This document shows, one piece after another, positions 1 through 11,635 of a DNA stretch of 64,000 bases. Below the pieces are notes generated by a model, which was not told where the DNA came from, did not search any database, and saw nothing but the letters and a program-made list of their open reading frames with translations. Positions within the stretch are counted from its first letter, which is position 1; the number at the start of each line of letters is the position of its first letter. Both the position numbers and the translations under genes were made by a program. Source of the DNA: Brachycybe producta. Its lineage: Eukaryota; Arthropoda; Diplopoda; Playtdesmida; Andrognathidae. The stretch covers positions 2,187,001-2,251,000 of the forward strand of contig JAUPFP010000027.1 in the NCBI GenBank assembly GCA_036925085.1, in the 5' to 3' direction.

Positions 1-1049
1 AGAGGACTTTCAGTGACTCGTGAGAGAAACCTCTTTTCAATTCATTCCTTCCTTCCTTCCTTTACCACTTCCTTTGACTTAAATCTTATATTGGACATGG
101 TATGATGGTCAGTGGTGGTCATCATCTTCTATGATGAACCCATTTTTGTTCCTCAGGCTTTCTCCTTCCTTTTCTTACCATAAAAGTGTCCATTATAACA
201 AAACACACACATCCGAACTGATCCTCCACTAAAGTGGACACATGGCTTTTTTTTGTACTCACCCCCTTTTTTCTCTCTTGACCACTACTTCCTTTCCACA
301 TGTCGTCTTCTTTTTTAATGTCCACCTAACCACATCCTGTGTGATTGTTTGTTAATCTCCTACCTACACCATATATAAACCTACATTTAAAATGTTTGTT
401 TTTGAACTTTAAAAAAACATCTTGAATGTAACTTAATTAAGATCATCATCATCTCATGCAAAAATGGGGATTCAATGGGGTGATCGCGTGTGTCTCCCAA
501 CTTTAATGCCCACTGGTCAATCAATGCAACATTATACTCAAGAGAACTCGGGCTACAATAGCATTTTTTCAGTAAACCAAAAATTCAAGGAGGAAAACTT
601 GACACTAAATCCTTTAATATTTTTGTGTCTATTATAATTCACGATAGTTACCATAACCAGTGTTCTAGTTAACTGCAGTCCACCTAAAAAGTGTGCTTTG
701 ATGTGTTTTTTTCCATTTTTAAAACACTTCCTTCAGTCAAGATCCTCAAGTGTTCTCACTAGCCGCCATGTTGTTTGGAGGCCAAGTCAAGTGTCAAGTT
801 TACTTCTTGAATTTGAACTTAAGTTTGAAATTGGAGCAGAAAAACATCAGATCGGGATTATTATTTCCTTGAAGATTAAAGTAGATTATTGAGTTTAAAG
901 AGATATTATCAGTCAGAATCGCTTTTTAACTCGAGTGTTAATTAATGAGATTGAAAAGTTTGAAACTCAAATCTTCACCCCCACCCCCTTGAACCCCCTT
1001 TTATCTTCTCAAATTTACACACAAAATATAAACAACACTGAATATTTTA

Positions 1050-1215
1050 CAACTCTGATAATTATTCTACTTTTTAGGCGTAAAATGAAGAGAAATTTGA
1101 AAGTTTTTTTTTTAGAAACTAGAACAGTTCAATTCTTTAAAAGTTTATTTTGAAAGTTAACATGAAAATACTGTTGAGTGATTGAGTTGCCCTTTCTAGT
1201 TTTTAAAACACTTGT
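1050..1215. mobile_element. Family 2 element (AAACTAGAAGG family), short copy
   Basis: Left arm with AAATGAAGAGAAATTTGAAA and GAAACTAGAA; right arm TTTATTTTGAAA, AACATGAAAATACT and the complement-type end TTGCCCTTTCTAGTTTTTAA. The internal region is shortened. Confidence 0.75.
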
Positions 1216-1904
1216 TTTTAAATAGTTTGAAATTTAGCTTTTCATAAAACAACGTAACCATGAAGTTGTATTAATAATGTTTTTAGTATTTTTATCTCAC
1301 GCTAGGAAGAGATTTGAGTAAAAAAAAATGGCGCCTTGTTAGAGAAGTAGGTTTCGAAATGCATTGTGGGTGGGTTTTAAAGGAGTGTTTGTGTGTCAAT
1401 CATCCATGAAAGGCCTTTTTCTCTATGGACCAATACGAATGCAATAGATAACCTTAATCCTCGCCTAGGGAGGGGTCACAAAACTCAGAAAAGGGCCGCA
1501 AAACAGTGCATGATGATGATGATGATGCATACAAATCATTCAAAATACACTTTTGAATATGAAAGAATCATGAAACTGTTTCCAGTTTTCCCACCCAATA
1601 TATATATAGAGAGAGAGCGACTTTCCTTATTCATCTTCTACACCTGAATGAATTATAATAACAAGGTAGAATATCTCGACAATAACCCCTTTTTAACACA
1701 TCATAAAAGTTCATCTTGTACAATTTTAATGTTTCAAACCAAAAAAAAAAATATGCAAAAAAATTTTTGTAGTCTTACCTTTGTTTCTGGAACATTCTCC
1801 CTATTTTGTTACTAGAAATGTTTACAATATTCACAATCACACACTAAAGTCTATTTAGATTGGTGATTTTGCTTCACCTCATAGACAATTCTTTAAAAGA
1901 AATG

Positions 1905-2120
1905 CATTTCCGGATGTTACCATTTTTTTCTCAAATATGAGGGAGCCATAAAAAACCACATAGTGGAGGCCATTTTAATAAATATGGCGTCTACATTGAA
2001 CGTCGCCATTTGCAATTTAATCGTCTTGAGAAAGTGTGGATATTAGCTGATTGTTTTCTTGAGACCATTAGGCGGAGCTTATATAGGAGTTCTCGAACAC
2101 GTTTCCGATCGCACAAAATA
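1905..2120 (+). repeat. Repeat family 12, copy 1
   Basis: Shares TTTCCGGATGT, TTTTCTCAA, GGAGGCCATTTT, ATGGCGTCTACAT and GATTGTTTTCTTGAGA with 60990-61270 in the same order. Confidence 0.75.
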
Positions 2121-3837
2121 TATCTAAGTTTCCTTATTATTATTCAAAAAATATTTCTAAACCAAACTGAAATTTGCACCTTTTTCTTCCCATAATTCAC
2201 TTGGTCACCACATCACACTCAAAGAACCACGTTCACACCACTTAACCTGCAAATAAAATTAAAAAAAAGAATATATTTAGATCAAAAATACATATTGAAA
2301 TTTTACAAATTTTAATATTTTACTTTCAAAGGTAAAAATATTGAGTTTTTTTATTTTACATGAATGAAAATTAATATATAAAGTGAAAAAAAAAATTAGT
2401 GTAATTGAGATGTATCACACACACACACACATTTATCTATTATGAAAGCAGCACACATGTACAAAACGAATGAATGAATTTGAAGGTGGGACCACCTTCT
2501 CTGTATAGGCCTAACTAATAATGTATTTATTATAACAATGTGTGTGTACAATATGATGATGACGAGGATGAGGAGGTGAAATATTCTCTAATAATATATG
2601 TATACATTATCACATGACTCGGCAAGAAAAAGAAATCGCTTATTATGCACGGTTTATTACAAGCAGCTAGCAATGAGAGCACGCCTCATGAATAACGAAC
2701 CGAACTATAACAACGCCACACGTGTTCAAAAGTAACGAGATGCAAAGTGAATTAACACTGACACTAGCGCCAGGGTTCCCACAGACACAATCTGGAATTC
2801 AATCTGAGCCGAAAATTTCAAAATTGGTTTAAAAACTCAAAAGAAAAACTCTTTAAAAATGTTCGCTGAAAACAATTAAAAGAAAATTAAACAACACATT
2901 CGCTTTCTACAGCTTTAAAGCTAAGCTTTGCATTGCTTGTGTGTTTTTAAAAGGAACTAACCAATCAGATTTCAAGAAAATTGAAAAAGCTGGTAAGCTG
3001 ATTATGATGATGTATAGCTGATATATCATTTTCTTAGCAGACTATAGATGTTAGATTTTAACGCCAATATACGCAGTAAAACTGCTCCAAATTGTAAAGC
3101 AAAATCATGCAGCAAGCAGGTTTATAACTATAAAGTTTAAACTTTAAACAGATTCGAGTGACGCGAATTGCTAGAAAGGAGCGTCAATTAAGTACGATTC
3201 GATTAAGCGGGTTTTCAAATTGCGCGGAAAATAATTCGAAACGAATTAACTGCGTAAAAGTCGAGGACCTTATGTATTTATTTCTTATTTTTCACTATTT
3301 ATATAATTATTACGTAAAGACGGGGTCTGTAGACCAGCGCGAACCAAGTGGCGAACACTGGCAGGATTTTACCAGTTCTCCATTTATTGCAAAGCATGCA
3401 ATATGCTCGCGTTGTTGGTTCGATGAAATGTTCCACGACTTTGCTCGGCTTTCGGCTTTTCACAGCTGACCGTGAACAAAATATTTACTTTTACATTATT
3501 TTCTTGAGCGATTTTTAAATTGTTATCGTGTTTCATTGCGAAGTCGGCCCTATAAATTGAAAAATTCTGGCTATCAAACTAAATGGCCCATTGGGAAAAA
3601 TGTCTGATATAAGCTAACCAGCTCCTGTTTTTTTCGCAGCTGTTGTTACATTATGCAGTTCTGCACTGAATTTCAGCGTTATTTTCGTGCTGAAAAAAAT
3701 AGACCAAATTACCTTAGTACAAAATGAAAATTGATATTTGGTAGAAAGGAAAGGAAGGAACCACCCTTTGGGCGACTTTACCACATTTGTGTCTTATCTT
3801 TTCTTACTTATCAATTCAACATACCACGTTAATGGAA

Positions 3838-3868
3838 TGTTATTATTATTATTATTATTATTATTATG
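3838..3868 (+). repeat. (TTA)n microsatellite
   Basis: About nine TTA units. Confidence 0.9.
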
Positions 3869-4659
3869 AACCCATTGCAATATTAAGTTTTGTACTACAT
3901 GTATGCAATGGCGACATATTATATTCCTTACATATTTCGGTCTCTTATGTGTTTTAATGAATATATGTGTATAAACAAGAGATGAAATTTTTAGAATTGA
4001 ATTCGAAATATGTGTAAGAAAAAAAGGCAATAATATCTGGCAGCCATAGAGAAGTATGTGTAATAAGTAGAATGTAATATCTTTTTCTCTTTCCAAATAA
4101 TAAGTACCGAATATATATTGTATTAATATAAATAAAATTCCATTTTCTCTTCATATTTTTCTGGTATCTATCTCTTACTATAGGCCATAGAACCAATCGA
4201 TAAATGGAAGAATACATTTTCATATAAATTCTAATACATACAGACCCTGGGGAGCCCTTCTTCCATAAGAAAGAGGAAAGTTCATTCCATTACATTAAAA
4301 AAACTAAGAAAAATATGCTTAGAATCTTCTAAAAGGCCTTCTTCCTAAAGCTTTCTCAACAAAACCTTCTGAAATGATGATGGCTTTTAGGGAACTGTTT
4401 TTTTCTGGAAGGAAATGAAATGAAAAAAGTCTAAAAATCGGTCACACTGCAGCAGTGTGACTAATAACCATATGTATAAAGACATAGGGAAATGTCTCTA
4501 TTCGCCAACCACATGTTTTTCTTTCAATTTTGTCATTTGTTGTATCATCCTCTCACTAGATGGCATTCATGATGTCAAGAAATATTTCAGAAATACATTT
4601 CAGAGACAAATTCGTTGGTTGAGCTTTAGGAAGGTCGTTTAAAGAATGATACATGCTGA

Positions 4660-4755
4660 GGGAAAAAAAAATCCCACCGAATTTCACTTTGGGCAAAACA
4701 TTTTGTATTTGTATTTTCTGGTTGTTTTTCAGCATGTGTGACTCTTCCCTTATAT
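4660..4755 (+). repeat. Repeat family 10 fragment (CAGCATGTGTGA end)
   Basis: CACTTTGGGCAAAAC...TTTGTATTTTCTGGT and TTTTTCAGCATGTGTGACTC. Related copies are at 29290-29440, 38175-38325 and 43075-43155. Confidence 0.6.
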
Positions 4756-5899
4756 CCTGTTCAGACTAGTAGTTTGATGTTGATTATAATAATTTAGTTC
4801 CTAGATAGTCAGTTATGGAAACTTCTGAAAAGCTATAATTGATTTCACTGGATGGCATCTGGGTTCACACATAACATTTAAATCAACTTTAATCTCGATT
4901 AAAGTCTCTTGTCTAAACAGCGTAATTTTATAGATCATTTTAAAAGGGTTTAAAAATAAAAAAGATCATTTAGCTAAATTTCCTTCTGGAATTTGAACAA
5001 AAGAACAAGTTGAGATGAAAAGTGATTTGCTATATTAAGAAACATGCATCGGAACATCCAAATTTAGTATTTCTTCCAAATGAAATATCATTTATTTCAT
5101 AAAAGAGACAAGTTAAACTGAATTAAAAAAACACAGTATTTGAGATCTTTATATTCAAATTTAATGTTACTAAGTCACAATTGAAACGTTTTAACGCAAA
5201 TAATGAGATTAAATTAGGACTCAAGGAAGAAAAACAATGAGAATGACTTTAAAAAGTTGTACTTTATTTTTTTTGCCTAAAATTTAAGAAATAAGTTTCA
5301 GTTTCAATGAATGAAATTGGCAAAACGGTTTTCTTTTCTTAATGAATCATTTGCATTTCATGATCCAGTTCACAACGACTTTTAAGAGAAACCCAGAGAG
5401 AGCTTTTGTTTTTTGGTTGAAAGAAAATCTCTCTTTCTTTCTTTCTCTTGGTAAAAAAAAAATAGCATCATCAATTAAAGATGCTTTTTTAAATCTCCTC
5501 CTACTCGTTGTTGTTCAGTTTATTCGTAATATTATTAACATAATATAAATACAGTTAGTGTTATTAGAATAATATATACTGTATGCAAACGAATAGACCA
5601 AAGAATGTCACAAATGCAACCGAACCAATGGAGAGGAACCGTTTTGAGAAGAAAAAAAGTCTCAAAAATAGGATTAAAAAGTTGATGTAAGGATTAACTT
5701 AAGGATCATAAGTTATGGCAAGAAATTATTCCTTAATTTGCATACATAATAATATGGCTCAAAAAGAAACATCTCCACTACAATCATACATTATAAATAT
5801 GATACTAAGGTTCCATTAGCAATGCAAAGGATAGAAGATAATGAGAGAGGGTATCTCCACTAGAAAAGTGTCCTGGATTTTTAGCTAGCTGCATTTTAG

Positions 5900-6104
5900 A
5901 CATGCAATTATAAATCGGGACGAACAGAAGTTGGCTCCGCCCTTTTTATGACGACCGGCAACTTCTAATTGGTTGGTTATGTAGTCTGACGTCACATGCT
6001 CCGCCCTTTTCAACGTCAAACCACACAACAAACCAATTAGAAGTTGCCGTTCGTCATAAAATGGGCGAAGCCAGCTTCTGTTTGTCCCGATTTCTAATTG
6101 CCTT
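5900..6104. mobile_element. 205-bp inverted-repeat element, family 1, copy 1
   Basis: Near-complete palindrome. The outer arms read ATGCAATTATAAATCGGGAC at left and the matching complement ending TAATTGCC at right; the arm interior carries GAAGTTGGCTCCGCC and CGGCAACTTCTAATTGG. The loop region contains CTGACGTCACATGC. Non-autonomous: no coding capacity. Unlike the other three copies, its flanks do not show a matching duplication. Confidence 0.85.
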
Positions 6105-7188
6105 GCCGCTTCCGTGAGTCGTTAGTTAGTCGTGATTATTATATTAAGTAGAAATCAACACAAAAAACAAATGAAATGTAATTTAATTTTTAACAAAAAT
6201 AATTTAATTAAAAAATCGAATCGGTTAAATTTTTTTGATTTTTAATTGGAATCGGATCATTTCTGATTCTATTTGTCAGTTACTTTTTGCCTTTTCTAGT
6301 CTTTTAGTCAATTTGTCGCTTATTCAGCGCCACTTCATGTAACTCGCCTTAAAATGAGCTGATGGTTCAGAAATAAATCAAAACCATCTTTTCTATTTTT
6401 CTCTCTCTCTTTCTCTCAACTGTAATCGAAAAGTTTCAACAATGAAAACGCCAAAGAAATACAAAGTCTGAGAATTTTATTCTCAGGTACACAGGCAAAA
6501 TGTTAAGGTATATAATGTAGGCCTATATAGATAAAAGAAAAGAAGGGAATGTTATCAGAGATTGAATATAAGAAGTGAAGGTGTTTTTTCTTCTTCTTCT
6601 TCTTATGAGAAACTCATTCATCAGAGAGAATGAAATAAAGTTCGGCTGACGAAGAATAAAATCAAAGTGAAAACGCGCGCAAGTTCATCAAAAAATACAA
6701 ACAACTTTTGATTTTTCTTCTTCTTCTTCATGAAATATGTCATCGCAAAAATGTACGATTCATAAAGGCAAACAGAAAAGAGGAAAAGAAAAACGCGTAC
6801 AAAAAACTGAATGTATTTGTGTTTTTGCTTCAGATTTGTTCAAAAACTTCAAATATTACAAAAACGTGTTTTTTGTTCAATTGTGAAGTTGGTTTGCTTT
6901 TAAAAACCGACATTGTGAAAAAAAGCGTGAAAATTTTGTTAAAATTTCAGTGTAGAAAAATTTCTATATAAAAATTCGTTTGCAAAGAAGAAAGGAATGA
7001 TTTTTATTGACAGAAAAATTAGTAATAATGGCCATCAAAAAAGAAGAAAAACTAAGACATTCTAGTTTGATGGGTCACAAAGGGAAACAATGTGTGGGTC
7101 TCCAGGGGCCTTTCTATTCAATGACCCGCCTATAGAAATAGTTGGCGCACGCTTCTAAAATTTTATATTATACAGAGGGACCACAAAG

Positions 7189-7394
7189 ACAAGCAGTTAG
7201 AAATAGGAGAGAACTTCAGTTGGCTCCACCCTTGTTATGACGACCGGCAACTTCTAATTGGTTTGTTGTGTGGTTCGATATTGAAAAGGGCGGAACATGT
7301 GACGTCAGACTACATAACCAACCAATTAGAAGTTGCCAGTCGTCATAACAAGGGCGGAGCCAATTGAAGTTCTCTCCTATTTCTAACCGCCTGT
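7189..7394. mobile_element. Family 1 element, copy 2, with 9-bp flanking duplication
   Basis: Same arms and loop as 5900-6104, in the opposite loop orientation. It is bounded by ACAAGCAGTTAG at left and the complement of ACAGGCGGTTAG at right. The flanks are ACCACAAAG (7180-7188) and TCCACAAAG (7395-7403), 8 of 9 identical. Confidence 0.88.
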
Positions 7395-7720
7395 TCCACA
7401 AAGTCCCTCTGTTAATTAAGGTTGGTTTTCAAAGGTAAACGCTCTTCTTTTAAATTTTGATTATTCTGTCATTTATGGGCAAAATGACGAGAGAGACTTT
7501 GAATGTGTTTTAGTAAAACTAGAAGGGTCACTTGATTATGTTCGACAATCCTTCAAAATAAATTTTATATTTCGGGTTGAAAATGACCCAAAAACTAGAA
7601 ACTGGAATGATACCTGATTCACTTAATCCAATTATCAAATAGAATTTAAACAATCGTATTATATTTGACTAGAATTTACCTGAAATTGGTTTTCAGAATC
7701 ACAGAATCGAAGCTCAACAC

Positions 7721-7944
7721 CACTAGCGTTAGCCCATTAGTATTAGCAGAGCGCATGCGTATTGCCATCTTGTCGTTTTATATAGGATTTTATATAGGTT
7801 TCCTATAGTGAACGTCTCATCGGCAGTTTCCATTGGTGATCAATAGATGGCGCTGCTAATGCAAATCTGCAATCACTTTCCTATATAAACGATAAGATGG
7901 CAATACGCATGCGCTCTGCTAGTACTAATGGGCTAACGCTAGTC
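7721..7944. mobile_element. About 224-bp inverted-repeat element nested in an older repeat
   Basis: The arms start ACTAGCGTTAGCCCATTAGT and contain GCGCATGCGTATTGCCATCTT; the right arm is the complement. The flanks CAACACC (7715-7721) and CAACACC (7945-7951) form a 7-bp duplication. The related sequence at 11011-11160 reads through ACCAACACCTGAG without the element, giving an empty-site comparison. Confidence 0.85.
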
Positions 7945-7984
7945 CAACACCTGAGAACAAACTGAAAAAGGCGGGAACCGGAAG

Positions 7985-8112
7985 TACACGAATTAGCATT
8001 ATAGGACTTAGACTTATACCGCACATGCGCACAGCATCTAGAAATCTTAACCTAATGTGACGTAACCAACCGAACTGAGCATGTGCAGAATAAAGATGAG
8101 TTAAGTCCTCTG
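7985..8112. mobile_element. Foldback with GCACATGCGCA arms, family 7
   Basis: The left arm AGGACTTAGACTTATACC...GCACATGCGCA is mirrored by the complement of GAGCATGTGCAGAATAAAG...AGTTAAGTCCT. It lies inside the older repeat of 7670-8250. Sequences related to one arm occur at 58735-58775 and 24385-24420. Confidence 0.65.
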
Positions 8113-8250
8113 ATGATTATAGTACACGATGCACTCGATAGATGGCGTTCGCTTCGACTTTTTCCATCGCTTTTAAAACTAAACGACAAATCGCGAAACA
8201 TTAGATCCAATTAAACCTCTTAAATTAGGCTTTAAAATCTCGAAATAATC

Positions 8251-9911
8251 TTTCAAAATAAACTTTTTTTTACAGACAAGTTCTATATATGACAAATTAA
8301 CAACAAATATTTTAAAAAACATCAACGTTAAAATCACGTCTTAAAGTTTCTAAAACACTTAAGTTCCAGTTAAAAGCTTATTTTATGAAGTTTTAGTAAA
8401 GATGGGTGAATTTTGACTCATTTCTCACAATATTTTAAGAGAATAAGTATAAAAATGGTGACAGTTGTAATGAAGGGCGAGGGTTAAAGGTTAAAGACAG
8501 TTGCGGGGTTTGTTTTTAGAATACTTCGTGAAGGATGAAGTAAAAAAAATGTTTCTTTTCTTACTGAAAAGAGATGAAACGCCTACTAATTACAGACGTG
8601 TCTTTCTATCTCTCTTTCTAAAAAAAAAGACCTATTTATAAATTTATTTCAGTTTCTTCCTTTTTTTCATCATAATAATTGTGAATGTATTATTATTATC
8701 CGTAACAACCTGCATTTAAATTCGTCCTTCAATTAAATTTCATAACTACGAAGAAAATAATTTCTTAACTTGCCTAATTTCAGAGATTCGCCTACGAGAT
8801 TAAGAGAAAGCGCCTCCTACCGGACAAAAAGCAAAAGTCTTCCAAAAAAGTTCTTCTGCTACAAATTTCAAGGTTAGATGTTCAAATAAAAATATGGCAA
8901 ACCGTTGTTCAATTTTTAGAACCTCGAATATAATGTTATAATATATGAATGTAAATAAAAATAGATTAAATATTAACTGAGCTGCGTTATTAATTATTAA
9001 TAAAGTGTTGCGAATGAAAGTGGATCGTACAATTCAATTATTAAAATGAGCGATTTGGTGGGAGGATAAGGAGGGAGGGAAGTTGTCAAAAATGATAAAT
9101 GTTTGACCCCTAAGCACTACTGACACCTAGCGGATGGATCATTGAAACATAAAAGCTATCTTTAAAGGGTTCCTTCAGAGGGCGCTGCTCACGTGTCGAA
9201 TTCCAATCAATATTAATTTATATTCAGTGCAGTCAGAGTTGAAAATGAGTTACTTTGAAAAAATACTAGGCGCTCTGCTGAACAATTAACTAAGTAAGGC
9301 AATGTGCAGATTGCCTGAAATGATCCAGTTGATTGGTTTCTTGTTTTTTTAATACATTTTCCACATTGCCTAAGATGCTATCAATTGTGTAATTGCCAAA
9401 TTGGTATTTTTGCACATTAATCTAGTGATACAATTGATTTTTCACTTTTGACGGATAATATATAATAATTAATAACTTATTTAACCTCTTATTTTAAGAC
9501 TTAAAATTCCATTACTTAAAAAGGTGTTTCGATGTTGATCTTTTAAAATAAGCTTTTAATGTCAAGTTTGAAAATGATCCAACTTTAAACAAACGATATT
9601 TTTTAATTTTTGTCGTAAGAAAAACTTTATTTTGAAAGATATCAACATGAAAATACATATTAAATAATTGCGCTAAGAAGGGGCTTCTAGTTTCTAAAAT
9701 ACTTTTCAATTTGCCTCTTGATTTTGGCTCTTGAAAGATTAAACAAGAGTTGAGGGACACTTTTTAAAAAGTTAATGCGTCATTTTCAAGTTAAAAAATG
9801 CTAAAAGAATTTCATTTTCCGTTGCAGAACACGAATCAGAATCAGATTAATCGGATATTGCTCTTATTATTCAGTACAAGCAGTCATTTGTAGCTGCGGA
9901 AAATAAAGAAA
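8251..9911. other. Gene-free DNA
   Basis: AT-rich; contains the family 2 fragment at 9515 and otherwise nothing recognised. Confidence 0.6.
9515..9740. mobile_element. Family 2 element, partial copy
   Basis: Carries the family core ATGTTGATCTTTTAAAATAA, the central block GTTTGAAAATGATCCAACTT, and the right arm GATATCAACATGAAAATAC followed by GCTTCTAGTTTCTAAAA. Confidence 0.75.
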
Positions 9912-10094
9912 ACCGATCCGAGCGCTCAAAGGGCATAAATGTATACGCACTTCCCGCCAAATTGGTCGCCGGTTAATCGATTACCGTTTATATTGATAAT
10001 AAAAGCAAAAAAGCGATCCGAGCGCTAAATGTATCCACAATACCCGCCAAAACGGTCACCGGTTAATCCATAACCGTTTATATATTGATAATAA
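9912..10094 (+). repeat. Two-copy tandem repeat of about 90 bp
   Basis: Units 9912-10003 and 10013-10094 share GATCCGAGCGCT, AAATGTAT, CCCGCCAAA, CGGTTAATC, ACCGTTTATAT and TTGATAATAAA in order. The CCCGCCAAA string resembles an E2F site but is simply part of the repeat. Confidence 0.8.
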
Positions 10095-10104
10095 AGAAAA
10101 AATA

Positions 10105-10215
10105 AAATTTTTGCCATGAAGGAGGCTGGTTAGAGGCTAGAGTCAACCTGCAACTAATTCAGCAGAATCTAGCCCTCACCAGGGTCTTTTTTATTACGAG
10201 AAGCATAATTATGTT
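10105..10215. repeat. Family 3 central fragment
   Basis: GGCTGGTTAGAGGCTAGAGT and AAGCATAATTATG match the centre of the family 3 copies; the outer arms are missing. Confidence 0.55.
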
Positions 10216-10311
10216 TGCCTAAAGATTTACTTTTATTATTTTATGACGCGTTTGTGATTTGTTCATTTCGAACAAAACATGAAATTAAGAAATTCTATGT
10301 TCATATTAAAG

Positions 10312-10839
10312 GGGTGAGACTAAAACACGGAAACTCATGGAAACGCGCGGAAAAATAAATTTTAGACTACTATAAGCGTTACAAGACACGGAAAATACAT
10401 GCAGACACATTGGAAAGCACGGAAAACACAAACACACGGAAAACGCTTACAAATTACACAGGGAAAACACGAACAAACGGAAAAGCGCGGAAAACACAAA
10501 CGCACGGAATACACTTACAAACACACGGAAAAGCGCGGAAAACACTTACAAACACACGGAAAACACAAACACAACACGTGTTTTCCGTGTAAGTTTGTAA
10601 GTGATTTCCGCACTTTTCCGTGTGTTCATAAGTGTTTTCCGCGCGTTTCCGTGGGTTTGTAAGTGTTTTCCGCGCTTTTCCGTGGTTTTGTGTTTTCCGA
10701 GCTTTTCCGTGGGTTTGTAAGTGTTTTCCGCGCTTTCCCATGTGTCTACACGTATTTTCCGTGCCTAGTAAAAACTTATAGTAGCCTAATATTTATTTTT
10801 CCGCGGGTTTCCGTCAGTTTCCGTGTTTTAGTCTGACCC
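10312..10839. mobile_element. 528-bp foldback element built from tandem repeats, 9-bp duplication
   Basis: The outer inverted repeats of about 100 bp begin GGGTGAGACTAAAACACGG at left and the complement of GGGTCAGACTAAAACACGG at right. Inside, the left arm is a series of units built on ACACGGAAAACAC and CGCGGAAAAC, about 20-33 bp each; the right arm is the complementary series (GTGTTTTCCGCGC units). They meet near 10575. The flanks carry ATATTAAAG at 10303-10311 and ATATTAAAG at 10840-10848. Apparent open frames across it on both strands are products of the repeat and carry no domain. Confidence 0.88.
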
Positions 10840-11010
10840 ATATTAAAGAGTTCCTTTCTTTCTTATCTAAAACAGTTTTCTGATAAACATTTGTTTGTTC
10901 ACTTCCGGTTAATAGTTTTCCGATAAGTTGATTCGTTTTATAATAAACCCATTGTATCTAATTATACAACAAAATAAAACAAATGCTGTACAACTGCATA
11001 AGATTTCACT

Positions 11011-11180
11011 TAAATTTACCTGAAATCAGCTGTCAAAATCGCAGTATCGAAACACAACCGTTGCATAACCAACACCTGAGAAGAAAGCCGGTACCGAAAG
11101 TACATGATGCTATCAATACCAGGTAGATGGCGCTTGCAACGACTTTTTATTTTGGCGCTTTTTTTAAATCCGTTCAGAAA
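11011..11180. repeat. Older repeat, family 6, copy 2 (empty site)
   Basis: Matches 7670-8190 without the two nested elements, keeping TTTACCTGAAAT, ACACAACC, CCAACACCTGAG, AAAGTACATGATGC, TAGATGGCGCT and CGACTTTTT. Confidence 0.75.
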
Positions 11181-11554
11181 CACCAAAATTAAAAGAAAAA
11201 ACTCTAAAAATCAAACAAATACACAATAATTAATGATTAAATTATTTTTATTTTGCTTTGTGTACCTTTTTTGTGTATTATGACAGTTGCCAGTGTAAGT
11301 TGTGGTTTTTATCCTTACTACAGGTGTAAATAAAATTATTATTATAATTATTCTGAAAAATAAACTTTATTTTTATATAATTGATTTTTTTAAAGCATAT
11401 TTCTGAAGAATAAAAATGTTTTATTTACTTTTTTAAGAAAGTTCAAAAATACACTAATAACTTTATTAAAAAAACAAGAGAATAAATTTCATATTTAATA
11501 AATAAATTTCAAGTTTAAATGACAAAATGACCAAGAAATAGACGAGAATCATCT

Positions 11555-11635
11555 TTTTCCGTAAGATACCTGTAGAATCGAGCTTCTGACTCTGTAAATC
11601 TACAAAAGCCCGGATCTACAGGGTAGTTTACGAAT
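11555..11635 (-). ncRNA. mir-993: mir-993 microRNA precursor (mir-10 family)
   Basis: Read on the minus strand, this stretch contains TACCCTGTAGATCCGGGC followed by TTTTG (5p arm, plus-strand 11603-11625), a loop of about 15 nt, and GAAGCTCGATTCTACAGG followed by TATCT (3p arm, 11564-11586). The arms pair along about 23 nt with one bulge and a few mismatches, as expected for a pre-miRNA. From memory, both arms match arthropod miR-993-5p (a miR-10-like CCCTGTAG seed region) and miR-993-3p, which maps to the anterior Hox cluster. miRNAs of this family repress target mRNAs after export and loading into Argonaute. The nearest recognised gene is Hox3, about 20.8 kb to the right on the opposite strand. 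An open reading frame crosses the hairpin on the minus strand but is best explained as chance. Strand choice is secure because the mature sequences read correctly only on minus. Confidence 0.9.

Larger units (their letters stand above)
1..5899. other. Gene-free AT-rich DNA
   Basis: Apart from the repeat copies listed separately (1050, 1905, 4660) and the (TTA)n run, I see no gene. The segment 3130-3480 is less AT-rich, with many CG dinucleotides and a 103-codon open frame without recognisable domain. A 21-bp palindrome, GTCACACTGC-A-GCAGTGTGAC, lies at 4441-4461. Confidence 0.6.
7670..8250. repeat. Older repeat, family 6, copy 1 (with nested elements)
   Basis: Shares TTTACCTGAAAT, CAACACCTGAGAA, AAGTACA, TAGATGGCG and CGACTTTTT in the same order with 11011-11180. 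Two insertions separate the matching blocks: 7721-7944 and a foldback of about 110 bp around 7985-8110. Confidence 0.75.

Noticed and set aside
10399..10741. Open frames on both strands rich in Thr, Lys, Glu, Cys and Val
   Set aside because: They are translations of the tandem-repeat foldback element.
10312..10839. CRISPR array suggested by regularly spaced short repeats
   Set aside because: Animal genome context, no spacers of constant length, and mirrored arms show it is a foldback element.
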